From an uncultured Clostridia bacterium (GTDB lineage: Bacteria; Bacillota; Clostridia; Oscillospirales; Acutalibacteraceae): a stretch of DNA of 25,681 nucleotides. Made by a program: the position numbers and the translations under genes. Every line of letters begins with the position of its first letter. The stretch's first letter is position 1. The stretch spans positions 1 to 25,681 of the forward strand of contig CANQGN010000004.1 of NCBI GenBank assembly GCA_947623215.1, in the 5' to 3' direction. Below the pieces are notes generated by a model. That model worked only from the letters and a program-made list of their open reading frames with translations, had not been told where the DNA came from and made no database searches. This document shows, one piece after another, positions 7,639-15,634 of this stretch.

Positions 7639-10014
7639 CTAAATACGATAGGTAATTTCTTTTACAACACTGTCGATAAAGCTGTAAATTTGTTGATAGG
7701 TGGTAAAGATAACCAGCACAAGGAATACCACGATAGCCATGCCCAGAACAGCCATGAAAATGGAGAAGAGACTCTTGCCGACGGTGTAGCGGTGGGTTTG
7801 GGTGTTGCCGGCAAAGAGCAGGTAGCCGCTCCAGATTACCCCGAGGGATGAGAAGAAGGTGAGGTACATCGCTTCGTCCAAAATCAGCACGTGCGAGAGC
7901 ACGGTGTTTAAAATGGTAAACAAGGTCATGGGCATGAGCGCATAGGCGGTGAAAACGTACACGTCCTTCATGCTGCCCTCGCCGTCTGCCAGGGTGGTAA
8001 CGCACCAGTTGGTGAGGGTCCACAGCAGCAGCGGCAAAAAGACGATTAAAATTTCCTGAATCACCGAAATTTTGGTGCCATAAGCGTCGTTAAAGAGGTA
8101 GTTGGTAAAGAATTTAGAGAAGATGCGCGCCGCCGCGAGGAAGGCCGCCAGCGCGGTTGCGGCCTGCACGCTGCCGCGTTTTTCATGCTTCACGTCCCAA
8201 AAACCGTCGTAGGGGTGAATCATAATATAAAAGCTGTATAAAAAGCGGTTTAAGAAGGTTTCGTGCTTGTCTTGGTATTTGGGTGCGCGGTTGCGACGGC
8301 CAATCCAGCCAAAGAGCTTTACCACCAGGTAAAGCAGCACCACGACCGCCAGCACCAGCCACAGCAGGTTGTGCTCTATCATGGAGGCGCGGTTTTCGCC
8401 CAGCGCGTCAGAGTAACGGTCCTTGTTGTTGGAATAGCGGAAGTAGTCTACCGCCTCGTCGTACCGCTCCTCCTGCATCAGCGCGTTGCCAATACCGTCG
8501 TAAGCAATGTCAAAGTTGGCGTTTTCGTTGAGCACCTGCCGCCAGTAGTCCATGCTCTTTTCGTAGTCGTAGCTCTTGTAGCAGGCGTAGGCGTCGTCTA
8601 TCAGCTTGCCGTACTCGGTAGCGGTAAACACAGTAACCGAAGCGGTACCCTGGTCGAGCAGCAGCAGGTCGGTGCCGCGGTAGGTAATCGAGACCGGAAT
8701 GCGGCTGTTGCCCGCCTGGTAGCCCTCGCCGCTGTAGGCGTAAATGAGCTCGCCGTCGGCCGAGTAGGTGAAAATGCGGTTGTGAAAACTGTCTAATATG
8801 GTGTAGCGCCCGTTGGGGCCCAGGGCCACGTCTTCAATTACCGAGGTCATGGGCGAACCCAGCGAGTTGTAGCCAAAGGCCACGTCGCCCACCGTAGAGA
8901 AATAGCCCTTGCGAATCAACACGTCGTTGCCGGTGGGGTTCAGCCGTTTGACCGGCGAATATTTGCTTTCTTTCGACTTGGTGAAAACGGCGTTGGCAAT
9001 GTCGTCCGCGTCTATAGTAGCGGTGGTGGCGTACAAAAAGCCGTCTTCGTCTATTTTCATGTTGTTGTACTCGGTCGGTACAAAGTCCACCATGCGGCTG
9101 CGGGCTTCTTCCGACAATATGTTCTTCCAAATGTAGTCGATAACGCTGTAAGACACCTGCTGCGCCCCCACAAAGCCAGAGAATTCGCCGGTGGGGTCGA
9201 GCAAAATAATGCCCTGCGTAACGCTGGAGGCGATGATGAACATATTGTTGGAGGCGTCGACCGAAATTTTGGTGGGGCGGTAGGTAAAGTCGGCGTCAAA
9301 ATAAGCAATTTGCGGGTCGCCGAACGACTCGATTAACCGGCCGTTCTGGTCAAACCGGGCAATGCGGCCGTGCATGGTGTCGGCCACGTAAATGGTGCCG
9401 TCGTAGGCCACCGTTAATCCCTCGGGGTAAGAAAACCCGTCGGTTTTGCCGCCGTTGTCAAAGGTGGTAATAATGCGCTTTACGGTGTAGTCGGGGTTTA
9501 AAATAATCAGTCGGCCGTGGAAACCGCTGGTGTCCAGCGCGCCGCCGGCGTCTCCCCCGCCGGCCCCTTCGGCCGGGGCGGCGTCCTCGCTCATGCCGTC
9601 ATCGGCCGCCGGTTCCCCTTCCGCTGCCGCCGCGTCTTCCGCCCCGTCGGCGGGGGACTCGGCCGGTTCTTCTTCCGGCGCGGGGGCGGCGGTGTATTCC
9701 ATTACGTTGGTTAAAGTAGACATGTCTACCGTGTAGCCGGTATCCATAATATACAGGCAGCCTGCCTCGTCCACTTCCATATCGGCCGGGCTGTTTAAGC
9801 TGCCAACGCCCATATCTTCGCCGTCTATCACGGCGGATGGCATATAGGCGTGCGGGGTAATGACCGCGTTGCCGTCGTAATCATATACGTAAGTATCGTA
9901 CGGCACCACAGCCGAGAGCACCTCGTCACTCGCCGCGGCGGCGGTAGACGCCCACATGCCCAGCAGCAGCGCCGCCGTTAAAACCGCGGTTAAAGCGCGT
10001 TTGCGTTTTTGCAT
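7639..10014 (-). CDS. Secreted beta-propeller/TPR protein with C-terminal Yip1 membrane domain
   Basis: A 791-aa protein with a signal peptide (residues 1-28, ending STAAAA). Residues about 35-465 contain NHL/six-bladed propeller motifs, for example YPEGLTVAYDGTIYVADTMH, RIARFDQNGRLIESFG and MKIDEDGFLYATT. An acidic Ala/Glu/Pro/Gly insert (about 108-162) interrupts the first blades. TPR-like helices follow (about 472-540; SYDYEKSMDYWRQVL, AYDGIGNALMQEERYDEAVD). A single membrane helix (549-568) leads to a Yip1-like domain (about 588-791) with four or five membrane segments. The propeller would lie outside the cell, tethered by the Yip1 part. It sits between the two transporter halves of the operon, 39 bp after a MalG-type gene, so a role as scaffold, sensor or substrate-binding accessory is inferred. 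No catalytic motif is seen. Confidence 0.85.
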   Translation of the reverse strand: MQKRKRALTAVLTAALLLGMWASTAAAASDEVLSAVVPYDTYVYDYDGNAVITPHAYMPSAVIDGEDMGVGSLNSPADMEVDEAGCLYIMDTGYTVDMSTLTNVMEYTAAPAPEEEPAESPADGAEDAAAAEGEPAADDGMSEDAAPAEGAGGGDAGGALDTSGFHGRLIILNPDYTVKRIITTFDNGGKTDGFSYPEGLTVAYDGTIYVADTMHGRIARFDQNGRLIESFGDPQIAYFDADFTYRPTKISVDASNNMFIIASSVTQGIILLDPTGEFSGFVGAQQVSYSVIDYIWKNILSEEARSRMVDFVPTEYNNMKIDEDGFLYATTATIDADDIANAVFTKSKESKYSPVKRLNPTGNDVLIRKGYFSTVGDVAFGYNSLGSPMTSVIEDVALGPNGRYTILDSFHNRIFTYSADGELIYAYSGEGYQAGNSRIPVSITYRGTDLLLLDQGTASVTVFTATEYGKLIDDAYACYKSYDYEKSMDYWRQVLNENANFDIAYDGIGNALMQEERYDEAVDYFRYSNNKDRYSDALGENRASMIEHNLLWLVLAVVVLLYLVVKLFGWIGRRNRAPKYQDKHETFLNRFLYSFYIMIHPYDGFWDVKHEKRGSVQAATALAAFLAAARIFSKFFTNYLFNDAYGTKISVIQEILIVFLPLLLWTLTNWCVTTLADGEGSMKDVYVFTAYALMPMTLFTILNTVLSHVLILDEAMYLTFFSSLGVIWSGYLLFAGNTQTHRYTVGKSLFSIFMAVLGMAIVVFLVLVIFTTYQQIYSFIDSVVKEITYRI

Positions 10015-10053
10015 AAGCCAATCTCTCCCCTATTCCTGTTAACTGGTCTGTCG

Positions 10054-10914
10054 TTATTCCTTAATACCGGAGGACGACATGGTTTCGACAATGCTGCTCT
10101 GGGAGAACACGAAAACCAGAATGGGCAGAATCATCATAAACACAATGGAGGCGGCCGCGGTACCCGCACGGGCAATACCGGCCGAAACAATTTGCGACAC
10201 CGCGTAGTTTAAGCTCTTTAGCTGCTCGCTGTAAATGTAAGCGGCGCCGGTCGCGTTCCACAAGCCCTGGAAGGAGAAAACAATCAACGTCAGCCAGGCG
10301 GGCTTTACCATGGGCATTACAATCGTCCAGAAAATGCGCATTTCTCCCGCGCCGTCTATTTTGGCGGCCTCTATAATGGCGTCGCGCACCATGGCCTCCA
10401 TATGCTGCTTCATTAAGTAAAGACCCAGCGAAGAAGAGAAGGCCGGCAAAATAATGGACCAGTAGGTGTCGATTAAATGCAGGCTGCGCATCACCATAAA
10501 GGTGGGAATGCTGGTTACGGCGGTGGTAAACATCAGCGAGAGCTGAACGGTTTTAAAAATAAACTTGGAACCGTAAAACCGTTTTTTGGAGAGGGCGTAA
10601 GCGGCCATAGAGGCGATAATGACGTGGCCGAAGGTGCCGATAATGGAAACGAACAGGGTGTTGAAGATGTAGCGCGAAAAGGGCACCCAGGAATCGTTTA
10701 AGTTTTGAAAAAGGTCCTGGAAGTTCTTAAAGGTGGGGTGGGTAACCCAAAAGCGGGGCGGGAAAATCCACAATTCGTCCAGCGGCTTTAAGGACTGCAC
10801 AATGGCGTAGTACATGGGCAGCACCATAATAAAGGCGAAAAGCAGAACGATGATAAGCAGCGAAACGTCGCCGCCCGCCGAGCGGTTAATGCGGGTCTGT
10901 TTAATTCTTGCCAT
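10054..10914 (-). CDS. Carbohydrate ABC transporter permease, MalG type (first pair)
   Basis: A 286-aa CUT1-family permease with about six hydrophobic segments (LLIIVLLFAFIMVLPMYYAI near the start). The EAA loop reads IIEAAKIDGAGEMRIFWTIV, followed by MPMVKP, as in MalG-type subunits. The ribosome site AAGGTAGG lies inside the last codons of the preceding MalF-type gene, whose stop codon is one base from this start, so the pair is translationally coupled. It is only about 30% similar by eye to the second MalG-type permease of the locus, so the two pairs are not a recent duplication. Both pairs probably use the same ATPase from elsewhere. Confidence 0.94.
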   Translation of the reverse strand: MARIKQTRINRSAGGDVSLLIIVLLFAFIMVLPMYYAIVQSLKPLDELWIFPPRFWVTHPTFKNFQDLFQNLNDSWVPFSRYIFNTLFVSIIGTFGHVIIASMAAYALSKKRFYGSKFIFKTVQLSLMFTTAVTSIPTFMVMRSLHLIDTYWSIILPAFSSSLGLYLMKQHMEAMVRDAIIEAAKIDGAGEMRIFWTIVMPMVKPAWLTLIVFSFQGLWNATGAAYIYSEQLKSLNYAVSQIVSAGIARAGTAAASIVFMMILPILVFVFSQSSIVETMSSSGIKE

Positions 10915-10915
10915 G

Positions 10916-11851
10916 TCAGTTACCTACCTTTCGGATCATCTTCTGAATCACCTTGTTGCAGACAATCATCAGCACGAAAAGCAAGGTGGCAATGGCGGAG
11001 GCATAACCCATTTCAAACCGCTGTCCGCCGTAGTCCTCTAAGTGGTGCATAATGGTGTGCACCGCGTAGCCGGTACTGGGGAAGCCAACGAGGCCGTTAA
11101 TGGTGGGGCCCACGCTGAAGGCGCCGGTAATGCTCATAACGGCGGAGAACATGAGCGATTCTTTCATTTGCGGCAGGGTAACGTACCACAGCTCCTGCCA
11201 GCGGTTGCTTACGCCGTCTACCGCGGCGGCCTCGTAGTAGGTACGGTCTACCCCCTGGAAGCCGGCGATGAACGACAGGAAGCTGGTGCCAAGGCTGGTC
11301 CAGAGCAACACCACAATGACCAGCGGCATCATGTACTTGGTGTCTTGGAAAAACAGAATGGGCGAGTTAATAAGACCCAGTTTGATCAGCCAAGCGTTAA
11401 TAAAGCCAAAGCTGTCGCCCGAAAAGAGCAGGGTAAAAATAAGGTAGGCGTTGCCCGAAATGGAGGGGGCGTAAAACATGAGGGTTAACACCGCGCGCAC
11501 ACGGGGGGTAAACTCGTTAAGCGCCCAAGCGAAGAAGAAACACATCATGTAGCCTACGGGGCCGGTAATACCGGCTAAAATAACGGTATTGCGAATGGCA
11601 ATGAGAAAAATATCGTCCCGCAGGAAGAGTCTGGTGTAGTTTTGGAACCAGACAAAATGGGGGGTTTGCAGCATGTTAAAGTCGGTAAAGCTGTAAAAGA
11701 TGGAAATGGCAACCGGAACCACGGTAAAGCAGATAAACAGCGCCACAAAGGGCAGGCACATCAGATAGCCCGCCCGGTCGCTCCACATGCGGGCGGCGAC
11801 CTCTTTGCCCGTTAACCTGCGCCGGGGCTCTTTTTCTCGCTTCAGTTTCAT
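10916..11851 (-). CDS. Sugar ABC transporter permease, MalF type (first pair)
   Basis: A 311-aa CUT1-family permease. Membrane segments include GYLMCLPFVALFICFTVVPV, VILAGITGPVGYMMCFFFAW and MPLVIVVLLWTSLGTSFLSF. The EAA loop reads YYEAAAVDGVSNRWQELWYV, followed by TLPQ. The charged N-terminus MKLKREKEPRRRLTGKE fits a cytoplasmic start. GAGGGAG precedes the ATG with normal spacing, and the binding-protein stop codon is 30 bp upstream. This pair is the natural partner of the 986-aa binding protein. Confidence 0.94.
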   Translation of the reverse strand: MKLKREKEPRRRLTGKEVAARMWSDRAGYLMCLPFVALFICFTVVPVAISIFYSFTDFNMLQTPHFVWFQNYTRLFLRDDIFLIAIRNTVILAGITGPVGYMMCFFFAWALNEFTPRVRAVLTLMFYAPSISGNAYLIFTLLFSGDSFGFINAWLIKLGLINSPILFFQDTKYMMPLVIVVLLWTSLGTSFLSFIAGFQGVDRTYYEAAAVDGVSNRWQELWYVTLPQMKESLMFSAVMSITGAFSVGPTINGLVGFPSTGYAVHTIMHHLEDYGGQRFEMGYASAIATLLFVLMIVCNKVIQKMIRKVGN

Positions 11852-11881
11852 ATCATTACTCCCTCGTTTCCTGCACGGCCC

Positions 11882-14842
11882 TTATTCCACGCCGGCAAAC
11901 TCTGCCTGCTTTCTGGTGAGCTCTTCGTTAATCATCTTCACGTAGTCAAGCAGTTCTTCGCCGGGGTTGGCGTCGTTGTTTACCACTTCCAGGAAGGCAA
12001 AGTTGACGTACCGGCCCAAAATGTAGCTGCCGGGGTACTCCGGCAGGGCGGTGGCGTAGCCCCATGCCTCTTCTATTCCCTTAAAGTCGGCGGTGCTCCA
12101 GGGCAGCTGGGACGCGGCCTCCAAATTGGCGGTGTTGTAGCGGGAGGCGGTGCCCAAAATACTCTCTATCTCGCGGCCGTAGGCAACCTGCACGTCGGTG
12201 CTGGTCCACCACTCTAAGAAGCGCCAGGCGGCCTCGCGGTTTTGCGACGAGCTTAAAATAATAGAGGCAGTGCCGGAGGCCAGCGTGCGGTGGTCTATCG
12301 TGCCGTCGGCCTTGGGGGTGCCGGGCACCCGGGTAAAGCCCCACAGGCCCTTAATTTCGGGCGCGAACACGCTCAGCTGGTTGTACTGGGTGTAGTCGGC
12401 AATGCCAATGGGCATTTCGCCGGTACGGAAGCGGTTGGCAAAGTCGTAGGTGACCAGGCAATCGTAAGCCGTAAAGAACTCCGTCCATTTTTCAAAAATT
12501 TGAATGGCGGTAGCGGAGTTGAGCGCCGAGGCCGTACCGTCTTCATTATAGAAGGCACCGTCGTTTTGGTAAAGCAGCGTGCCGTAGGTGGTAATGGCCT
12601 GCGGAATACCAAAGAGCATGGAGTTCATGTTGAGCTTTACAATGCAGTTGTACACGTCCTGCCAGGTCTCCGGCACGGGAATGCCGAGCTCTGAGAGCAC
12701 GTCGCGCCGGTAAAAGAGCATGGGGAAGGTAAAGGTCTCTGGCAGGCCGTAGGTTTTGCCCTTGTAGCGGTAGGGAATAACGGCGTTTTCGTTAAACCGT
12801 TTTACTACCTCGTCGTAAGAGTCAAACTGGGTAACGTCGGTTACCGCGCCGCGAATGGCGTAGTTAATGGGGTCGGTAGAGGCCACGCCCAAAATGACGT
12901 CCGGCCCGGTACCGGCCGCAATAGAGGGCAGCACGGTGGCGGCGTTTACCAGCTGTAGGTTTACTTTCAGGTCAGAGTTACCAAGCCGGTTATCAATAAG
13001 CGAGCGGAGAATTTGCGACTGGTCCAAGCTGGTGGTAACCCAAACGGTGATTTCGTCTGTCGCGTCGGTATATTCCGACATACGGCCTACCTCGTCGTAG
13101 TCCATATAGAAGGAGGCCAAGAACATCATAAACTGGTGCTTCATCCCGGCGAAGAAGCCCTTGCTGGCCTTGGGGTTGGCTTCTTCTTTAGGGGCGACCA
13201 TTAACCAGTCTAAGCTGACCGGCTGCGAGGTGGCGTTGAGCAGCCAGGTAGAAATGGTACCGAGGTTGGACTTAAAGTTATCCAGCCGCTTGGCGATAAT
13301 GTTGGGGTCCTCGGTCATGGCGTCTACGTCTTGCAGCAGAGTTTTAAAGCTGCTGGTAAAGGAACCGGCGTCGCCCACCAGCGACTCAATATCCGCTACC
13401 ACCTGCTTAATCTGGGCCGAGTTTTCTTCCATTTCGGCCAGCGTGTCGGGAATAATGTTGCGGAAGGAGTAGTCGCGGTAGGGGTCGGGGCTGGAACCGG
13501 TAATCATCAAAATATCCCGGTAGCATTCGTTTAAATTATACACAATGGAATCGACCCGGTCGAGAATGTCGGCAAACTCGCCCAGGGTAACCTCCAGCGT
13601 GATGGTGTTCACGCCCTCGTGGAAGTAGAAGTAAAGTTCTTCTCCCTCGGCAGAGGCGAGGGTTTGCACCTGCCAGGCGCTGTCGTAATGGAAACGGATG
13701 TAGCGCGCCTCCGCACAGGGTACCTCGCCGTTTATGTAAAGCGTGCGGTTGGAGAAGGTACCGTCTTTCGACGACTGCTGGTAGCGGGTAACGATTTTGT
13801 ACAGCCCGGCTTCTTTTACGTTTACCTGCCAGGTCAGCCACTGGTAGGGAGAGGTAAATTTGCCGCCGCTGATTTCATTGAGTTTAATTAAGTCGTAAGA
13901 ATAGGGTTCCATGGCCGGGTTGGTACGGTCGTCTTCGGCATACAGGGTGGTAGAAGACTTGCGGTAGGGCCGCTCTGCCTGTACCTTTACGGCTACGCTG
14001 TCTTCCTCTACCGAAGCGTCGGTGCCGTAGGTGTAACCGGCCGCCTGGTACTGCTGCCGCAGTTCGGCATAAGAAATATCATTTTCCGGCACGTAAAAAA
14101 GCAGGCGATTGACCACCATGGCCTCGCGCTGCGAGCGCAGGGTCAGCCGGTGGGCGCCTTTGGTAAAGTAAAAGTAGAGCCGCTCGCCGTAGTTGCCGCT
14201 GGTGTCGCGGCAGTCTACGTCGTACCAGCCGTTGCATTCTACCGATTCGGGCCGCACCTCGTTGCCGTGAATATCGGTTTGAAAGCCCTCGTCGCTGAAG
14301 CCATTTTCATCATCCCGCCAGGTACGGGGAAAGGCCAGCGCGTTCGCCTCGGTAAAAGGCTGCTCGTCGTCAATATAAAGGGCGCGTTCAATGTCGGAGT
14401 TTTTGCCCGGCAGGGTGTAGTAGAGCACGTTAATGGCATAAAGCCCGTCGGCCGGCACCTGCACGTTCCACGCCACCGTTGCGTTTTCGCCGGTTAAAAT
14501 GGAAGCGCCTTTTATGCCGTCCGCCGGGAAATCCTCCGCCCCTTCGTACTGCAATTCCGCCGAAACGTCGCCGGAGCTCGCCGCCCGGTCGTAATCGCTC
14601 GCCTTTACGGTAAACGAACCGGCGGCGTAGGGGGTGTCGGCATGGTCGCGTATGTACTCGGAGTATTTGTATTTGGAAAAGGAGGCGGACAAATCGTCCT
14701 GCGCGGTCGTTCCGGCCGCGGCGGACGTTTGGGCGCTTCCAGCCGTCTGCGTTTCATTTTGCGCGTATGCCGCGCCGCCCGCTGCCGTAAGGCTTATCAC
14801 CAGCGCCAGGCCGGCGGCAAGGCCGCGTTTCAACAATTTCAT
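11882..14842 (-). CDS. Modular solute-binding protein with two carbohydrate-binding-like modules, 986 aa
   Basis: First gene of the operon. An N-terminal signal peptide ends AAGGAAYA-QN; there is no lipobox cysteine, which is odd for a Gram-positive binding protein. Two related beta-sandwich modules follow (about 75-252 and 285-438). They share the pattern GLYAINVLYY / GLYKIVTRYQ, then RALYIDDEQPF / RTLYINGEVPC, then LYFYFTKGAHRLTL / LYFYFHEGVNTITL, and resemble CBM6/CBM35-type galactose-binding folds. A helical region (about 455-585) leads to a family 1 solute-binding domain (about 595-986) with GTGPDVILGVAS, YGLPETFTFPMLFYRRDVL and REAAWRFLEWWTS. This is about twice the usual length. The likely job is to hold a polysaccharide at the surface and hand pieces to the permeases. 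The module assignment rests on pattern, not on a search. Confidence 0.88.
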   Translation of the reverse strand: MKLLKRGLAAGLALVISLTAAGGAAYAQNETQTAGSAQTSAAAGTTAQDDLSASFSKYKYSEYIRDHADTPYAAGSFTVKASDYDRAASSGDVSAELQYEGAEDFPADGIKGASILTGENATVAWNVQVPADGLYAINVLYYTLPGKNSDIERALYIDDEQPFTEANALAFPRTWRDDENGFSDEGFQTDIHGNEVRPESVECNGWYDVDCRDTSGNYGERLYFYFTKGAHRLTLRSQREAMVVNRLLFYVPENDISYAELRQQYQAAGYTYGTDASVEEDSVAVKVQAERPYRKSSTTLYAEDDRTNPAMEPYSYDLIKLNEISGGKFTSPYQWLTWQVNVKEAGLYKIVTRYQQSSKDGTFSNRTLYINGEVPCAEARYIRFHYDSAWQVQTLASAEGEELYFYFHEGVNTITLEVTLGEFADILDRVDSIVYNLNECYRDILMITGSSPDPYRDYSFRNIIPDTLAEMEENSAQIKQVVADIESLVGDAGSFTSSFKTLLQDVDAMTEDPNIIAKRLDNFKSNLGTISTWLLNATSQPVSLDWLMVAPKEEANPKASKGFFAGMKHQFMMFLASFYMDYDEVGRMSEYTDATDEITVWVTTSLDQSQILRSLIDNRLGNSDLKVNLQLVNAATVLPSIAAGTGPDVILGVASTDPINYAIRGAVTDVTQFDSYDEVVKRFNENAVIPYRYKGKTYGLPETFTFPMLFYRRDVLSELGIPVPETWQDVYNCIVKLNMNSMLFGIPQAITTYGTLLYQNDGAFYNEDGTASALNSATAIQIFEKWTEFFTAYDCLVTYDFANRFRTGEMPIGIADYTQYNQLSVFAPEIKGLWGFTRVPGTPKADGTIDHRTLASGTASIILSSSQNREAAWRFLEWWTSTDVQVAYGREIESILGTASRYNTANLEAASQLPWSTADFKGIEEAWGYATALPEYPGSYILGRYVNFAFLEVVNNDANPGEELLDYVKMINEELTRKQAEFAGVE

Positions 14843-15000
14843 TTATTCATCGCCCTTTCCAAAATGGTAGAGAAACCAAAAAGAGAGCAAAACCGTCTAA
14901 CCCCCCTGTAGGGTTTGGCGATTCAGCAAAAAAACACACCGTCCAAACTGGTCAATATTCACAAAGGAACCGGCAACTTTCACAAGCAAAGCGTCGGATT

Positions 15001-15019
15001 TTTGGCACATTTGGCACAT
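15001..15019. repeat. Tandem 9-bp repeat at the transcription start of the transport operon
   Basis: TTTGGCACAT occurs at 15001-15010 and again at 15010-15019, overlapping by one base and giving a 9-bp period. It begins only 4 bp downstream of the -10 element at 15023-15028, where a bound repressor would block initiation. The owner of the site is unknown; no regulator gene lies in the operon. Confidence 0.5.
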
Positions 15020-15022
15020 CTA

Positions 15023-15051
15023 ATATTATCGAATGGGCGGTCAAAAGTCAA
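15023..15051 (-). promoter_or_regulatory. Sigma-A-type promoter of the dual-transporter operon
   Basis: On the minus strand TTGACT (15046-15051) and TAATAT (15023-15028) are 17 bp apart. Transcription would start near 15016, leaving a leader of about 170 nt before the ATG at 14842. This is the best promoter in the 360-bp gap 14843-15202, which contains no gene. The rest of the gap holds the two operator-like sites described separately. Confidence 0.7.
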
Positions 15052-15104
15052 CAAAAATATGCAGTCCGCCCGTCGTTTCTCCATTAGTGCCAAGGAACCC
15101 CGGA

Positions 15105-15132
15105 AGATTTTGTAGAAATTCCACAAAAATCT
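15105..15132. promoter_or_regulatory. Operator-like imperfect palindrome upstream of the operon promoter
   Basis: Centred near 15118, the core TTGTAGAAATTCCACAA matches its own reverse complement at 14 of 17 bases, and the flanks AGATT and AAATCT extend the symmetry. It ends about 54 bp upstream of the -35 element, a normal place for an activator. It could also be part of the zapA transcript end, but it is too AT-rich for a good terminator. Confidence 0.4.
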
Positions 15133-15202
15133 ATTTTTCTATTTAGCAGATAGTACCAATCGGCCGACCAGGACCCCACACCGGGCGCCGTTTTGCACCG
15201 GG

Positions 15203-15556
15203 TCAGGGGCACCCGGCGGATTCCTGCTGGCGGAGGCGGCAGAGCTCTTCTGAGAGGCGTTCTATTTCGCGGCGGGCTTCTTCGCCGTTTAAGCGCTCGC
15301 AGGCGCCCGCCCGCTCGGCGTTTTCCAACCGGCGGCGCAGTTCCCCGCACTCTGCCCGGCTTTTGGCCAGCTGCTCGCTGTAGTCCAGCGCCGCCATAAT
15401 GGCCACCATGGTAGTAGAAAGCCGACGGTTGCCCCGCCGAATTTCCTCCAGCTTTTCGTCTAAGTCTTCGCCCAGGCGGCGCACAAAGGCCTCGTCTTCG
15501 TCTGAAAGCACCATGTACTCTATGCCGCCCACGGTTAAACGGATTTTATTTTGCAC
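15203..15556 (-). CDS. zapA: Cell division protein ZapA
   Basis: A 117-aa protein that in characterised bacteria bundles FtsZ filaments at the division ring. The N-terminal ZapA fold is recognisable: MQNKIRLTVGGIEYMVLSDE, then EDEAFVRRLGEDLDEKL, and the Thr/Met/Ala helix TTMVAIMAALDYSEQL. A long charged coiled-coil tail (about residues 65-112) follows. The start is GTG (15554-15556), chosen because GGGAGGGG lies seven bases upstream. It lies 78 bp downstream of the M18 peptidase gene, across a strong hairpin, so it may be only partly co-transcribed with that gene. Confidence 0.9.
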   Translation of the reverse strand: MQNKIRLTVGGIEYMVLSDEDEAFVRRLGEDLDEKLEEIRRGNRRLSTTMVAIMAALDYSEQLAKSRAECGELRRRLENAERAGACERLNGEEARREIERLSEELCRLRQQESAGCP

Positions 15557-15586
15557 GGTAGAACCCCTCCCTTTTTTTGCTTTTTC

Positions 15587-15628
15587 CTTCGTCCCCCGCC
15601 GCAGGCTGCCGCCCGGCGGGGGACGAAG
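15587..15628. terminator. Perfect 15-bp hairpin between the M18 peptidase and zapA
   Basis: Arms at 15587-15601 and 15614-15628 pair without mismatch around a 12-base loop. On the plus strand it is followed closely by TTTTTT (15631-15636), the shape of an intrinsic terminator, although no plus-strand gene lies upstream. On the minus strand, the direction of the flanking genes, the 3' side is adenine-rich. There it may act as an mRNA 3'-end stabiliser or a pause site. Confidence 0.6.
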
Positions 15629-15634
15629 CGTTTT

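Noticed and set aside
6922..7851. A 309-codon plus-strand frame opposite the DUF5696-like lipoprotein and the Yip1-domain gene
   Set aside because: It crosses the junction of two well-supported minus-strand genes and has the Val/His/Gln-rich composition of an antisense shadow.
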